A stretch of DNA of 64,000 nucleotides from Eubacterium ruminantium (GTDB lineage Bacteria > Bacillota > Clostridia > Lachnospirales > Lachnospiraceae), in NCBI RefSeq assembly GCF_900167085.1, contig NZ_FUXA01000005.1, positions 1 through 64,000 on the forward strand, in the 5' to 3' direction. Under the pieces are notes generated by a model that did not search any database, was not told where the DNA came from, and saw nothing but the letters and a program-made list of their open reading frames with translations. How positions within the stretch are numbered: the first letter of the stretch is position 1; each line of letters starts with the position of its first letter. The position numbers were made by a program, and so were the translations under genes. Below, piece by piece: positions 42,647 to 52,032 of the stretch.

Positions 42647-44915
42647 GCGATTAATTTTAAATGATTTTAAATCGAATAAGCTGATCAATATATCTACATG
42701 TCTGTTCATGGCGGTAACTGCGATGCTGCTGGGATTATCAATATATCTCTTTACGAGTCTGGTCGCATCAATAGACACTCTTATGAATAAGGCGGAAACA
42801 CCACATTTTCTGCAGATGCATACGGGGGATCCGGAAGAAGCAAAGATTAATGAATTTGTAGCTTCAAGAGAAGATGTAGAAAAAAAGCAGATATGCAGAT
42901 TTCTTAATCTCCAGAACAGCTGTCTTTCCATAGGAGATGTGTCATTTGAAACAAATATGCAGGATAATGGCCTTTGTTGTCAGGGGGAGTGCTTTGATTA
43001 TCTGTTGGATGGATACAACAATGTGATCCAAGCAGGTTCCGGAGAGGTATATGTTCCTGTTGCTTATAAAAATGAATATAAGATTAAGCAGGGAGATACG
43101 ATGAGGATCGGGACAGAAGAACTGACGGTTGCGGGCTTCTTAAGAGATTCGCAGATGAATTCGATGATGGCATCCTCAAAGAGATTTCTTGTGAGTGAAA
43201 CGGATTATGAAAGACTTAAAGAGCTTGGAAGTGAAGAATATCTGATCGAGTTCAGACTTAAAGAAGGCAGTGATCCAAATAAATTTGCTACCGAGTATAA
43301 AGATGCGGGCCTGCCTGAAAATGGTCCCACTATCACATATCCGCTGATAAAAACTATGAATGCTCTTTCAGACGGAATAATGATACTGGTTATACTTCTG
43401 GTCAGTTTTGTTGTTTTGTTCATCTCTATAATATGCATCAGATACATTATCCTTACACAATTGGAAAAGGATAGACGAGAGATCGGCATGCTTAAAGCAG
43501 TAGGTATCAGGGGAAAGGATATCCGATTCCTTTATTTATCAAAATATCTGATATTATCCATGATAGGCTGTTTGGTGGGAATAGTTCTGGCGGTAGTAAT
43601 AGCAGGATTACTTGGTTTCGGAATAAAGGAAATGTATGGCGAAACGGAGAATAAAGCTTTGGTATATATCTTTATGATCCTCGGAGCTTTTCTGGCAGAA
43701 GCGATCATTTTGATTTTTGTACGCAGGACACTTCGAAGAACTGAAAAAGAATCTGCGGTATCTGCTTTATGCGGACGTAGCAGTTCTTCCAAAAAGAATA
43801 ATCTTTGGATACCTGCATTCATTATCTCAGCAGCTACAGTATTTATGATCCTTGTACCTATGGGAATGAAGAGTACTATGGCAGATCCGGAATTCGTAAC
43901 ATATATGGGCATAGGAAACAGTCATATACGTGTTGATGTCAGACAGAAGGATGATATCAATGCAGCAACTATAAAGATATCGGACGCTATACAAAAGGAT
44001 GACAGAGTTGGAGAGCTTTCTGTGATGAAGACGAGAAGTTATAAGGTGAGGCTTCAGGACGGTAAAATATATGGTCTTATGCTCGAGAATGGGGATCACG
44101 GTATTTTCCCGGTTAATTATCAGGAAGGAAAATATCCGGAGAATGAAACGGAAATAGCGCTTTCTGTTATAAATGCAGAGGAAATGGGAGTTAAACCGGG
44201 GGATAAGGTTACTGTACTAAAAGATGATGGAGACGGGATAAATGAGGAATATTACTGTACAGTATGCGGTATATATTCAGATATAACCAATGGTGGAAAA
44301 ACGGCTAAGGGTTGTTTTGATGACAGTAATGATAAATCTTCTCCTATGTGGAGTATAATTTACATCTCTCTTAAGGATGAAAGCATGATAAGTAAATGGG
44401 TTGAAGAATATCAAAGTATTTTTTCATCCGTTGACGAAGGTGTCAAAATAATTGAAATAGCTGATTATATCCGGGGAACATATGGCCAGACAATAAGAAA
44501 TATAAATGATGCTTCAGTTTTGACGATGGCTCTGTCAGGAATCATCATTATGATCGTGATAATTTTACTGATGCGCCTGATAATCTGGAGAGATCGAAAG
44601 GATAGTTCACTTAAGAAAGCACTGGGCATCTCGTCATCAGAGATACGTAAAGATTATACGAAGAAACTTATTATATACACTCTGTCAGGAGTTGTTATCG
44701 GAGTATTACTTGGGGTATTTCTCGGACAGAAACTTGCGGCCGGATTTCTCAGTCTTATGGGGGCTACGGGATTTAAGTTTGTGATCAATCCGTTTGCTAC
44801 GTTTATTCTGGTACCGGTACTTATAATGCTTTCAGTCGGTTTAGCTGCAATGATAAGTCTTACTGAGATAAAGAGAATACGTGCTGCCGAATGTCTTAAC
44901 TCCGGAGTTGAATGA
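42639..44915 (+). CDS. FtsX-like ABC transporter permease
   Basis: 758 aa from ATG 42639 (site GGTGAG). One N-terminal helix, a large extracellular domain, then three helices (~245-370), a second extracellular domain and a final three helices. This is the duplicated FtsX/MacB-type layout with DRREIGMLKAVGIRGKDIRF and KKALGISSSEIRKDYTK coupling segments. With the adjacent ATPase it forms an exporter or stress-sensing complex of the MacB type VII class, of the kind used for antimicrobial peptides or lipids. Confidence 0.9.
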   Translation: MNKRLILNDFKSNKLINISTCLFMAVTAMLLGLSIYLFTSLVASIDTLMNKAETPHFLQMHTGDPEEAKINEFVASREDVEKKQICRFLNLQNSCLSIGDVSFETNMQDNGLCCQGECFDYLLDGYNNVIQAGSGEVYVPVAYKNEYKIKQGDTMRIGTEELTVAGFLRDSQMNSMMASSKRFLVSETDYERLKELGSEEYLIEFRLKEGSDPNKFATEYKDAGLPENGPTITYPLIKTMNALSDGIMILVILLVSFVVLFISIICIRYIILTQLEKDRREIGMLKAVGIRGKDIRFLYLSKYLILSMIGCLVGIVLAVVIAGLLGFGIKEMYGETENKALVYIFMILGAFLAEAIILIFVRRTLRRTEKESAVSALCGRSSSSKKNNLWIPAFIISAATVFMILVPMGMKSTMADPEFVTYMGIGNSHIRVDVRQKDDINAATIKISDAIQKDDRVGELSVMKTRSYKVRLQDGKIYGLMLENGDHGIFPVNYQEGKYPENETEIALSVINAEEMGVKPGDKVTVLKDDGDGINEEYYCTVCGIYSDITNGGKTAKGCFDDSNDKSSPMWSIIYISLKDESMISKWVEEYQSIFSSVDEGVKIIEIADYIRGTYGQTIRNINDASVLTMALSGIIIMIVIILLMRLIIWRDRKDSSLKKALGISSSEIRKDYTKKLIIYTLSGVVIGVLLGVFLGQKLAAGFLSLMGATGFKFVINPFATFILVPVLIMLSVGLAAMISLTEIKRIRAAECLNSGVE

Positions 44916-44940
44916 TACTGATAGATGCAGGAGGTTTTTT

Positions 44941-45675
44941 ATGAGCACTTTACTTAAAGTTAAAAATATAAAGAAAGATAATATTCTGAATTCTGTAAGC
45001 TTTGAAATGATGTCAGGGGAAATGATAGCGATTATGGGCCCTTCAGGCTCAGGAAAATCAACTCTTCTTTATAATGTATCCGGAATGGATCAGGCTGACG
45101 GAGGAGAAGTATGGCTTGGGGATACGGAGATAGTACATTTAAGCGAAGATGATAAGGCTAAACTCAGACTTAACAGGATGGGGTTTGTATTCCAGCAAAT
45201 GAATATGATCTCAAACCTGAATATCATTGATAATATCGTATTTCCTGCAGTTCGTGCAGATAAGAAACATCGAGCAGAGCATTATGATCGTGCCCGGAAA
45301 CTGTTGGATGATTTTCATATAGGAGATATAGCTGAGAAAAGAATAAGGGAGGTGTCAGGAGGGCAGCTGCAAAGAGCATGTATATGCAGAAGTATGATAA
45401 TCAATCCGGAAATAATATTTGCCGATGAACCGACGGGGGCGCTTAACAGGACTTCGGCGGCGGAAGTGATGGAGGCATTTCTCAGGATAAATCGTAAAGG
45501 AGCAACCATAATGATGGTTACACATGACAGTTGGATAGCGAGTAAATGTGAAAGAATTATCTATCTGTTGGATGGAGAGATAAAAGGAGAGTTGAGGCTC
45601 GGAAAGAGTATGCCTGAGGATGGTAAAGAACGTGAGCCGAAATTAGTCCGTTGGCTGGAAGAATTTGGGTGGTAA
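44941..45675 (+). CDS. ABC transporter ATP-binding protein (FtsE/LolD type)
   Basis: 244 aa from ATG 44941 after GCAGGAGG. Walker A GPSGSGKST, Q-loop VFQQMNM, signature VSGGQLQR, Walker B IIFADEPTGAL, then the H-loop VTHD. It powers the FtsX-like permease encoded 25 bp upstream. The last ~25 residues are charged and go beyond the standard domain. End of the TetR-controlled block. Confidence 0.93.
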   Translation: MSTLLKVKNIKKDNILNSVSFEMMSGEMIAIMGPSGSGKSTLLYNVSGMDQADGGEVWLGDTEIVHLSEDDKAKLRLNRMGFVFQQMNMISNLNIIDNIVFPAVRADKKHRAEHYDRARKLLDDFHIGDIAEKRIREVSGGQLQRACICRSMIINPEIIFADEPTGALNRTSAAEVMEAFLRINRKGATIMMVTHDSWIASKCERIIYLLDGEIKGELRLGKSMPEDGKEREPKLVRWLEEFGW

Positions 45676-45744
45676 ATTGGTCGGGACCTGATTATTTTGG
45701 ATGAATAAGCGGCAATTAGTTTACAGCCGCATAAATAGTTTTAT

Positions 45745-45773
45745 TTGACCATGTTTTACTGGAGTGCTATACT
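45745..45773 (+). promoter_or_regulatory. SigmaA promoter of ileS
   Basis: TTGACC (45745-45750), 17-bp spacer, TATACT (45768-45773). The leader to the start codon is ~75 bases and contains only one hairpin (ACGGACA/TGTCCGT, 45785-45791 with 45812-45818). Confidence 0.85.
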
Positions 45774-45853
45774 ATTGCAAAGTTACGGACATAATTAAGC
45801 GCGCAAACATTTGTCCGTGAGATTTCTAGATAAACAGAAAGGATATCCAAATT

Positions 45854-48800
45854 ATGTATGATAAGGTTTCGACAAAACTGAACTTTACTGAAAATGAAGA
45901 CAAAGTTTTGAAGTTTTGGAATGAAAACAAAGTATTTGAGAAGAGTATAGATGAGAAGAAAGATCTTCCTACTTATACTTTCTATGACGGCCCTCCAACG
46001 GCAAATGGAAAGCCACATATCGGCCATGTTCTTACAAGAGTTATCAAGGATATGATTCCTAGATATCAGACAATGAAGGGACATAAGATCATTCGTAAGG
46101 CCGGATGGGATACTCATGGACTTCCTGTTGAGCTTGAGGTTGAAAAGATACTTGGAATAAATGGTAAGGAACAGATCGAGGAATACGGCATTGAGCCATT
46201 CATCGGAAAATGTAAGGAATCAGTATGGCAGTATAAGAGTATGTGGGAGGAATTCTCCGGCAAGGTTGGTTTCTGGGCTGACATGGATGATCCATATGTT
46301 ACTTATCATAATGATTATATAGAATCAGAGTGGTGGGCACTTAAGACAATCTGGGATAAGGGACTCCTTTATAAGGGATTCAAGGTTGTTCCATATTGTC
46401 CACGTTGTGGTACACCTCTTTCAAGCCATGAGGTTGCTCAGGGATATAAGACAGTTAAAGAGCGTTCAGCTATCGTAAGATTTAAGGCTATCGATCCTGA
46501 AGCTCCTGAGCAGTATTATTTCCTTGCATGGACAACAACTCCATGGACACTTCCGAGCAATACCTATCTTTGCGTAAATCCTGACGAGAATTATGTAAAG
46601 GTTAAGGCTGTTGACGGATATACATATGTTCTTGCAGAGGCACTTCTTGATAAGGTGATCGGTGGACTTCTTGAAGAGAAGGACAAAGAAGGAAAAGCTA
46701 AATTTACTGCAAATGCAGACGGCAAGGCTTATGAGATAATTGAGAGATATAAGGGTTCTGACCTTGAATATAAAGAATATGAGCCACTTTTTGCCTGCGC
46801 AGGCGAGAAGGCTGAGAAGCAGCATAAGAAAGCTCATTTTGTTGCATGCGACGGATATGTAACAATGGAAGACGGTACAGGTATCGTTCATATAGCTCCT
46901 GCATTCGGTGAGGATGACGGACGTGTTGGACGTAAGTATGAAGGTCCGTTTATCCAGTTCGTAGACGGAAAAGGTAACATGACAGAGGAGACTCCATTTG
47001 CAGGTCTCTTTGTTAAGGATGCCGATCCAAAGGTACTTGTTGATCTTGAATCAAGAGGACTTCTTTTTGCAGCACCTAAATTTGAGCATGATTATCCACA
47101 TTGCTGGAGATGTGATACACCGCTCATCTATTATGCAAGAGAGTCATGGTTTATAAAGATGACAGCTGTTTCTGATGAAATGGTTGCAAATAATAATACA
47201 GTTAACTGGATACCTGAAGGTATAGGAAAAGGCCGTTTTGGTGAATGGCTTAAGAATGTTCAGGATTGGGGTATTTCTCGTAACCGTTATTGGGGTACTC
47301 CTCTTAATATCTGGGAATGCTCTGAAAATGGTAATCAGATAGCTATCGGAAGTATTGCCGAGCTTCGTGAAAAGGGTTATATCCTTGGAGAAAACGGTGA
47401 GAAGCTTCCTGTTCCTGAAGATATCGAGCTTCACAGACCATTTGTTGATGAAGTAATAATTGACGATCCTGAGTCAGGTGCACCAATGAGACGTGTTCCT
47501 GAAGTTATCGACTGCTGGTTCGATTCAGGTGCTATGCCATTTGCTCAGTGGCATTATCCATTTGAGAATAAGGAAATCTTCGAGGATAATTTCCCGGCAG
47601 ACTTTATCTCTGAAGCGGTTGATCAGACAAGAGGATGGTTCTATTCACTTATGGCTGAGTCAACACTTCTTTTCAACAAGGCTCCATATAAGAACGTTAT
47701 CGTTCTTGGACATGTTCAGGATAAAGATGGTCTTAAGATGAGTAAGTCAAAAGGAAATGCAGTTGATCCTATGGAGGCACTCGGTAAGTATGGTGCAGAT
47801 GCTATAAGATGGTACTTCTATACTAATTCAGCTCCATGGCTTCCTAACCGTTTCCATGAAGATGCAGTACTTGAAGGCCAGAGAAAGTTCATGGGAACTC
47901 TTTGGAATACATATGCATTCTACACACTTTATGCAGAGATAGATCAGTTCAATCCGCTTGATTACAGCCTTGAATATGACAAGCTTTCTGTTATGGATAA
48001 GTGGCTTCTCAGTAAGCTTAATTCAGCAGTTAAGTCATTTGATGAACAGCTTGGCAATTACAGAATTCCTGAAGCAGCAAAGGTTCTTGCGGAATTTGTT
48101 GATGATATGAGTAACTGGTATGTAAGACGTTGTCGTGAGAGATATTGGGTTAAGGATATGCCTCAGGACAAGATAAATGCTTACATGACACTTTATACAG
48201 CACTTGTTACTATTTCAACAGTTGCTGCTCCTATGGTTCCATTCCTTACAGAGAGTATCTATCAGAATCTTGTAAGAAATCTTGATAAGGATGCTCCACT
48301 CAGTATTCACCTTTGTGATTTCCCTGAGGTTGAGGAAAGCTTTATCGATAAGGAACTTGAGGAGAATATGGAAGAAGTTCTTAAGTGCGTTGTATTCGGA
48401 CGTGCAGCAAGAAATACTTCTAATATCAAGAACAGACAGCCAATCGCAAATATGTTCATTAAGTCAGACAAGGTTCTTCCTGAATTCTTTGTTGATATCA
48501 TCAAGGATGAGCTCAATATAAAGAATGTTGAGTGGAAGGATGATGTATCTGAATTTTCAACATATATCTTCAAGCCACAGCTTAGAACAGTTGGTCCTAA
48601 GTATGGTAAGTTCCTTGGCGGAATCAAGGAATATCTTGCTAACGTAAACGGAAGCGAAGCAATGAATACACTCAAGTCAGAAGGCGTGCTTAAGTTTACT
48701 GTAAATGGTGAAGAGATAGCACTTGCAGAAGAAGATCTTCTCATCGATGTTGCAAAATCAGATGATTATGTAACAGAAGGTGATAACTACGTAACTGTAG

Positions 48801-49084
48801 TTCTTGATACAAAGCTTACACCTGAACTTATTGAAGAAGGTTATGTAAGAGAGATCATTTCAAAGATTCAGTCAATGCGTAAAGAGGCTGATTTCGATGT
48901 AACTGACAGAATTAAAGTATTTGTTGCAGATAATGATAAGATCAAAGAAGTTATCTCTTCAAATGCAGATGTTATAAAGACTGCAGTTCTTGCAGATGAT
49001 ATTTCTGACACTGATATGCAGGGATTCATCAAAGATTGGAATATCAATGGTGAAGACGTTAAGATGGGTGTCGAAAGAGTTTAA
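45854..49084 (+). CDS. ileS: Isoleucyl-tRNA synthetase, type 2
   Basis: 1076 aa, AGAAAGGATA site. Class I signatures PTANGKPHIGH (HIGH) and K628-MSKS; GWDTHGLPVELEVEK, the CP1 editing region (LAWTTTPWTLPSNTYL) and a C-terminal anticodon-binding part. Length and the DTHGLPVE and PHIGH variants fit the eukaryote-like IleRS2 branch, members of which are intrinsically tolerant of mupirocin. Monocistronic, with its own promoter and terminator. The T-box leader that often controls ileS in Firmicutes is absent. Confidence 0.95.
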   Translation: MYDKVSTKLNFTENEDKVLKFWNENKVFEKSIDEKKDLPTYTFYDGPPTANGKPHIGHVLTRVIKDMIPRYQTMKGHKIIRKAGWDTHGLPVELEVEKILGINGKEQIEEYGIEPFIGKCKESVWQYKSMWEEFSGKVGFWADMDDPYVTYHNDYIESEWWALKTIWDKGLLYKGFKVVPYCPRCGTPLSSHEVAQGYKTVKERSAIVRFKAIDPEAPEQYYFLAWTTTPWTLPSNTYLCVNPDENYVKVKAVDGYTYVLAEALLDKVIGGLLEEKDKEGKAKFTANADGKAYEIIERYKGSDLEYKEYEPLFACAGEKAEKQHKKAHFVACDGYVTMEDGTGIVHIAPAFGEDDGRVGRKYEGPFIQFVDGKGNMTEETPFAGLFVKDADPKVLVDLESRGLLFAAPKFEHDYPHCWRCDTPLIYYARESWFIKMTAVSDEMVANNNTVNWIPEGIGKGRFGEWLKNVQDWGISRNRYWGTPLNIWECSENGNQIAIGSIAELREKGYILGENGEKLPVPEDIELHRPFVDEVIIDDPESGAPMRRVPEVIDCWFDSGAMPFAQWHYPFENKEIFEDNFPADFISEAVDQTRGWFYSLMAESTLLFNKAPYKNVIVLGHVQDKDGLKMSKSKGNAVDPMEALGKYGADAIRWYFYTNSAPWLPNRFHEDAVLEGQRKFMGTLWNTYAFYTLYAEIDQFNPLDYSLEYDKLSVMDKWLLSKLNSAVKSFDEQLGNYRIPEAAKVLAEFVDDMSNWYVRRCRERYWVKDMPQDKINAYMTLYTALVTISTVAAPMVPFLTESIYQNLVRNLDKDAPLSIHLCDFPEVEESFIDKELEENMEEVLKCVVFGRAARNTSNIKNRQPIANMFIKSDKVLPEFFVDIIKDELNIKNVEWKDDVSEFSTYIFKPQLRTVGPKYGKFLGGIKEYLANVNGSEAMNTLKSEGVLKFTVNGEEIALAEEDLLIDVAKSDDYVTEGDNYVTVVLDTKLTPELIEEGYVREIISKIQSMRKEADFDVTDRIKVFVADNDKIKEVISSNADVIKTAVLADDISDTDMQGFIKDWNINGEDVKMGVERV

Positions 49085-49136
49085 TATATTTATATATTAA
49101 ATCCATTAATTAAATAAATTTTATTTAACGAAAAGC

Positions 49137-49169
49137 AAAGGCGCTGTTCATGTAAACAGTGCCTTTTTT
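49137..49169 (+). terminator. Intrinsic terminator after ileS
   Basis: Stem AAAGGCGCTGTT/AACAGTGCCTTT (one G-T pair) with six Ts. Confidence 0.9.
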
Positions 49170-49285
49170 CGTGGTTTTTAAGATAAAATTTTCGCGATTT
49201 TGCAAATAAAGCAAAAAGTTTATATGGTTAAATCCGAAAAAAAAGTATATTATAGAATGTAATATATAGAAGGAGGTAGGGGACT

Positions 49286-51751
49286 ATGAAGAAGATGGCA
49301 GATTTTGACAAAGAAAGTTTTAAAACGGAAGTTAAGAATAATGTCAAAATTCTCTACAGGAGGGATATAGAAGAGGCTACACCGCAAATGATTTATCAGG
49401 CAGTAGCTTATTCGGTAAAAGATGATATTATCGACAGATGGATAGAGACTCATAAGGAATACAAGAAGCAGAATGCCAAGAAGGTTTATTACCTTTCGAT
49501 GGAATTCCTTATCGGAAGACTTTTAGGTAATAATATCCTCAGTCTTGGATACTATCCACAGATTAAAGAAGCGCTTGAAGAAATGGGATTCGACATGGAT
49601 TTTATTGAAGATCAGGAAAGAGATCCCGCACTTGGAAATGGTGGTCTTGGTCGTCTTGCAGCATGTTTCCTTGATTCACTTTCGACTCTCGGCTATCCTG
49701 CATATGGATGTGGAATCCGTTACAGATATGGTATGTTCAAGCAGAAGATCAAAGACGGATATCAGTACGAAGTTCCGGATGATTGGCTTATAAATGGCTA
49801 TCCTTTTGAAGTAAAACGTGCAGAATACGCTGTAGAAGTTAAGTTTGGCGGATATGTAAGAGTTGAGCAGAAGGAAGGAAGAAATCATTTCATACAGGAA
49901 GGATATAGTGCAATCCGTGCGGTTCCATATGATCTTCCTGTTGTCGGATATGGAAATAATGTTGTAAATACACTTAGAATCTGGGATGCAGAAGCTTCTC
50001 AGGAATTCAACCTTGAATCATTTGATAAGGGTGAATATTCAAAGGCTGTTGAGCAGGCAAATCTTGCCAGAACTCTTGTTGAAGTTCTTTATCCAAATGA
50101 TAATCATATTTCAGGAAAGGAACTTAGACTTAAGCAGCAGTATTTCTTCATTTCTGCATCAGTTCAGAGTGCAATCCTTAAGTTCAAGGAGACAAATGAT
50201 GATATTCATAACCTCCCTGAAAAGGTTGTATTCCAGCTGAATGATACTCATCCGACAGTTTGTGTTGCTGAGCTTATGAGAATCCTCATGGATGAAGAAG
50301 GACTTGACTGGGATGAAGCATGGGATATCACAACTCATTCTTGTGCATATACCAATCATACGATCATGTCGGAAGCTCTTGAAAAGTGGCCTATCGAACT
50401 TTTCAGCAGATTACTTCCACGTGTATATCAGATTGTTGAAGAGATCAACAGAAGATTTGTCTTAAAGATTCAGGAATTGTATCCGGGCAATCAGGATAAG
50501 ATTAAATCAATGGCAATACTTTACGACGGGCAGGTTAAGATGGCTCATCTTGCAATAGCAGGTTCCTTCTCTGTAAATGGTGTTGCTAAACTTCATACAG
50601 AGATTCTTAAGAAGAGAGAATTAAAAGACTTCTATGAGATGAGACCTGAGCAGTTCAATAATAAGACAAATGGTATCACTCAGAGAAGATTCCTTGCACA
50701 CGGAAATCCTCTTCTTGCCAAGTGGTTAAATGAGAATATCGGTGAAGGCTGGATAACAGATCTTTCGCAGATAAGCAAGGTTAAAGTTCTTGTTGATGAT
50801 CCTAAATATCAGCAGGAATTTATGAATATTAAATATCAGAATAAGCTTCGACTTGCTAAGTATATCAAGGAGAATAACGGTATCGATGTTGATCCTGATT
50901 CTATATTTGATGTACAGATCAAGAGACTTCATGAGTACAAGAGACAGCTTCTCAATATACTTCATGTTATGCATCTTTACAGCGAGCTTAAAGAAAATCC
51001 TGATATGGATATGTATCCTAGAACATTTATCTTCGGAGCAAAGGCTGCGGCAGGATATAAGAGAGCAAAGCTTACTATAAAGCTTATCAATGCCGTTGCG
51101 GATGTTATTAATAATGATGCATCTATAGAAGGTAAGATCAAGGTTGTATTTATAGAGGATTACAGAGTATCAAATGCCGAGATTATCGTTGCGGCAGCAG
51201 ATGTTTCAGAGCAGATATCTACTGCTTCAAGAGAGGCATCAGGTACAGGTAATATGAAATTCATGCTTAACGGTGCTCCTACTCTCGGAACAATGGACGG
51301 AGCAAATGTTGAGATCGTCGAAGAAGTAGGCGCTGAAAATGCATTTATTTTCGGACTTTCAGCTGACGAAGTTATGAAATATGAGCGTGAGGGCGGTTAT
51401 AATCCTTGGGATATTTATAACTCAAATCAGAATGTAAGACGTGTTCTTACTCAGCTTATAAATGGTATGTATTCGCCTGATGATCCTGAAAGATTCAGAG
51501 ATCTTTATGATGCTCTTACAAAAGAGGATATTTATTTCATACTTAAAGATTTCGATTCTTATGCAGAAGCTCAGAGAAGAGTAGATGCTGCATATAGAGA
51601 TACTTCCGCATGGGCCAGAATGGCAATGATGAATACTGCATGTGCAGGTAAATTCTCATCTGACAGAACCATTGAAGAGTATGTTAAAGATATCTGGCAT
51701 CTTAAGAAGATCAAAGTTGATCTTCCTAAGAAGAATACCAAAACAAAATAA
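49286..51751 (+). CDS. glgP: Glycogen/starch phosphorylase
   Basis: 821 aa, GAAGGAGGTAG site. GT35 family: YYLSMEFLIGRLL, DPALGNGGLGRLAACFLDSL, FQLNDTHPT, TNGITQRRFL, VQIKRLHEYKRQLLN and the PLP lysine K658 in ASGTGNMKFMLNGA. It releases glucose-1-phosphate from storage glucan or maltodextrin in the cytoplasm. Monocistronic. Confidence 0.97.
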   Translation: MKKMADFDKESFKTEVKNNVKILYRRDIEEATPQMIYQAVAYSVKDDIIDRWIETHKEYKKQNAKKVYYLSMEFLIGRLLGNNILSLGYYPQIKEALEEMGFDMDFIEDQERDPALGNGGLGRLAACFLDSLSTLGYPAYGCGIRYRYGMFKQKIKDGYQYEVPDDWLINGYPFEVKRAEYAVEVKFGGYVRVEQKEGRNHFIQEGYSAIRAVPYDLPVVGYGNNVVNTLRIWDAEASQEFNLESFDKGEYSKAVEQANLARTLVEVLYPNDNHISGKELRLKQQYFFISASVQSAILKFKETNDDIHNLPEKVVFQLNDTHPTVCVAELMRILMDEEGLDWDEAWDITTHSCAYTNHTIMSEALEKWPIELFSRLLPRVYQIVEEINRRFVLKIQELYPGNQDKIKSMAILYDGQVKMAHLAIAGSFSVNGVAKLHTEILKKRELKDFYEMRPEQFNNKTNGITQRRFLAHGNPLLAKWLNENIGEGWITDLSQISKVKVLVDDPKYQQEFMNIKYQNKLRLAKYIKENNGIDVDPDSIFDVQIKRLHEYKRQLLNILHVMHLYSELKENPDMDMYPRTFIFGAKAAAGYKRAKLTIKLINAVADVINNDASIEGKIKVVFIEDYRVSNAEIIVAAADVSEQISTASREASGTGNMKFMLNGAPTLGTMDGANVEIVEEVGAENAFIFGLSADEVMKYEREGGYNPWDIYNSNQNVRRVLTQLINGMYSPDDPERFRDLYDALTKEDIYFILKDFDSYAEAQRRVDAAYRDTSAWARMAMMNTACAGKFSSDRTIEEYVKDIWHLKKIKVDLPKKNTKTK

Positions 51752-51781
51752 TGAGCATATTTAATGCGTGTATTTAATGAG

Positions 51782-51812
51782 CGTAGCAGCTGTAATGGCT
51801 GCTACGTTTTTT
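51782..51812 (+). terminator. Intrinsic terminator after glgP
   Basis: Perfect 9-bp stem CGTAGCAGC/GCTGCTACG followed by six Ts. Confidence 0.92.
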
Positions 51813-51847
51813 GCTTTATGGGAAAAAGTGTTTTCTGTAAAGTAAAA

Positions 51848-51910
51848 ATCACTCCGTTAAGATGCATCTCGAAATACCCGGATCTTTTGTATGATATTTT
51901 ACGGAGTGAT
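51848..51910 (+). promoter_or_regulatory. Long-range inverted repeat before the two-component genes
   Basis: Perfect 10-bp arms ATCACTCCGT (51848-51857) and ACGGAGTGAT (51901-51910), with nested AAGAT/ATCTT inside the 43-base loop. It lies 120 bases upstream of the response regulator gene. It may be a structured RNA leader or a pair of DNA sites. No T tract follows it, so it is not a simple terminator. Confidence 0.4.
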
Positions 51911-52032
51911 AGCCAACATAGTAAAAAATCTAACGAATTAAATAATATATTTAATTTTATTAACCTTGTTTTGATGATAAAATACATGGTGATTTAGTAT
52001 GCCGTTCTGTTGATAAGGGACAGGAGAAAAAT

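Noticed and set aside
45676-45853. T-box riboswitch before ileS
   Set aside because: No AGGGTGG or T-box consensus, no competing terminator; the promoter lies only ~75 bases before the start.
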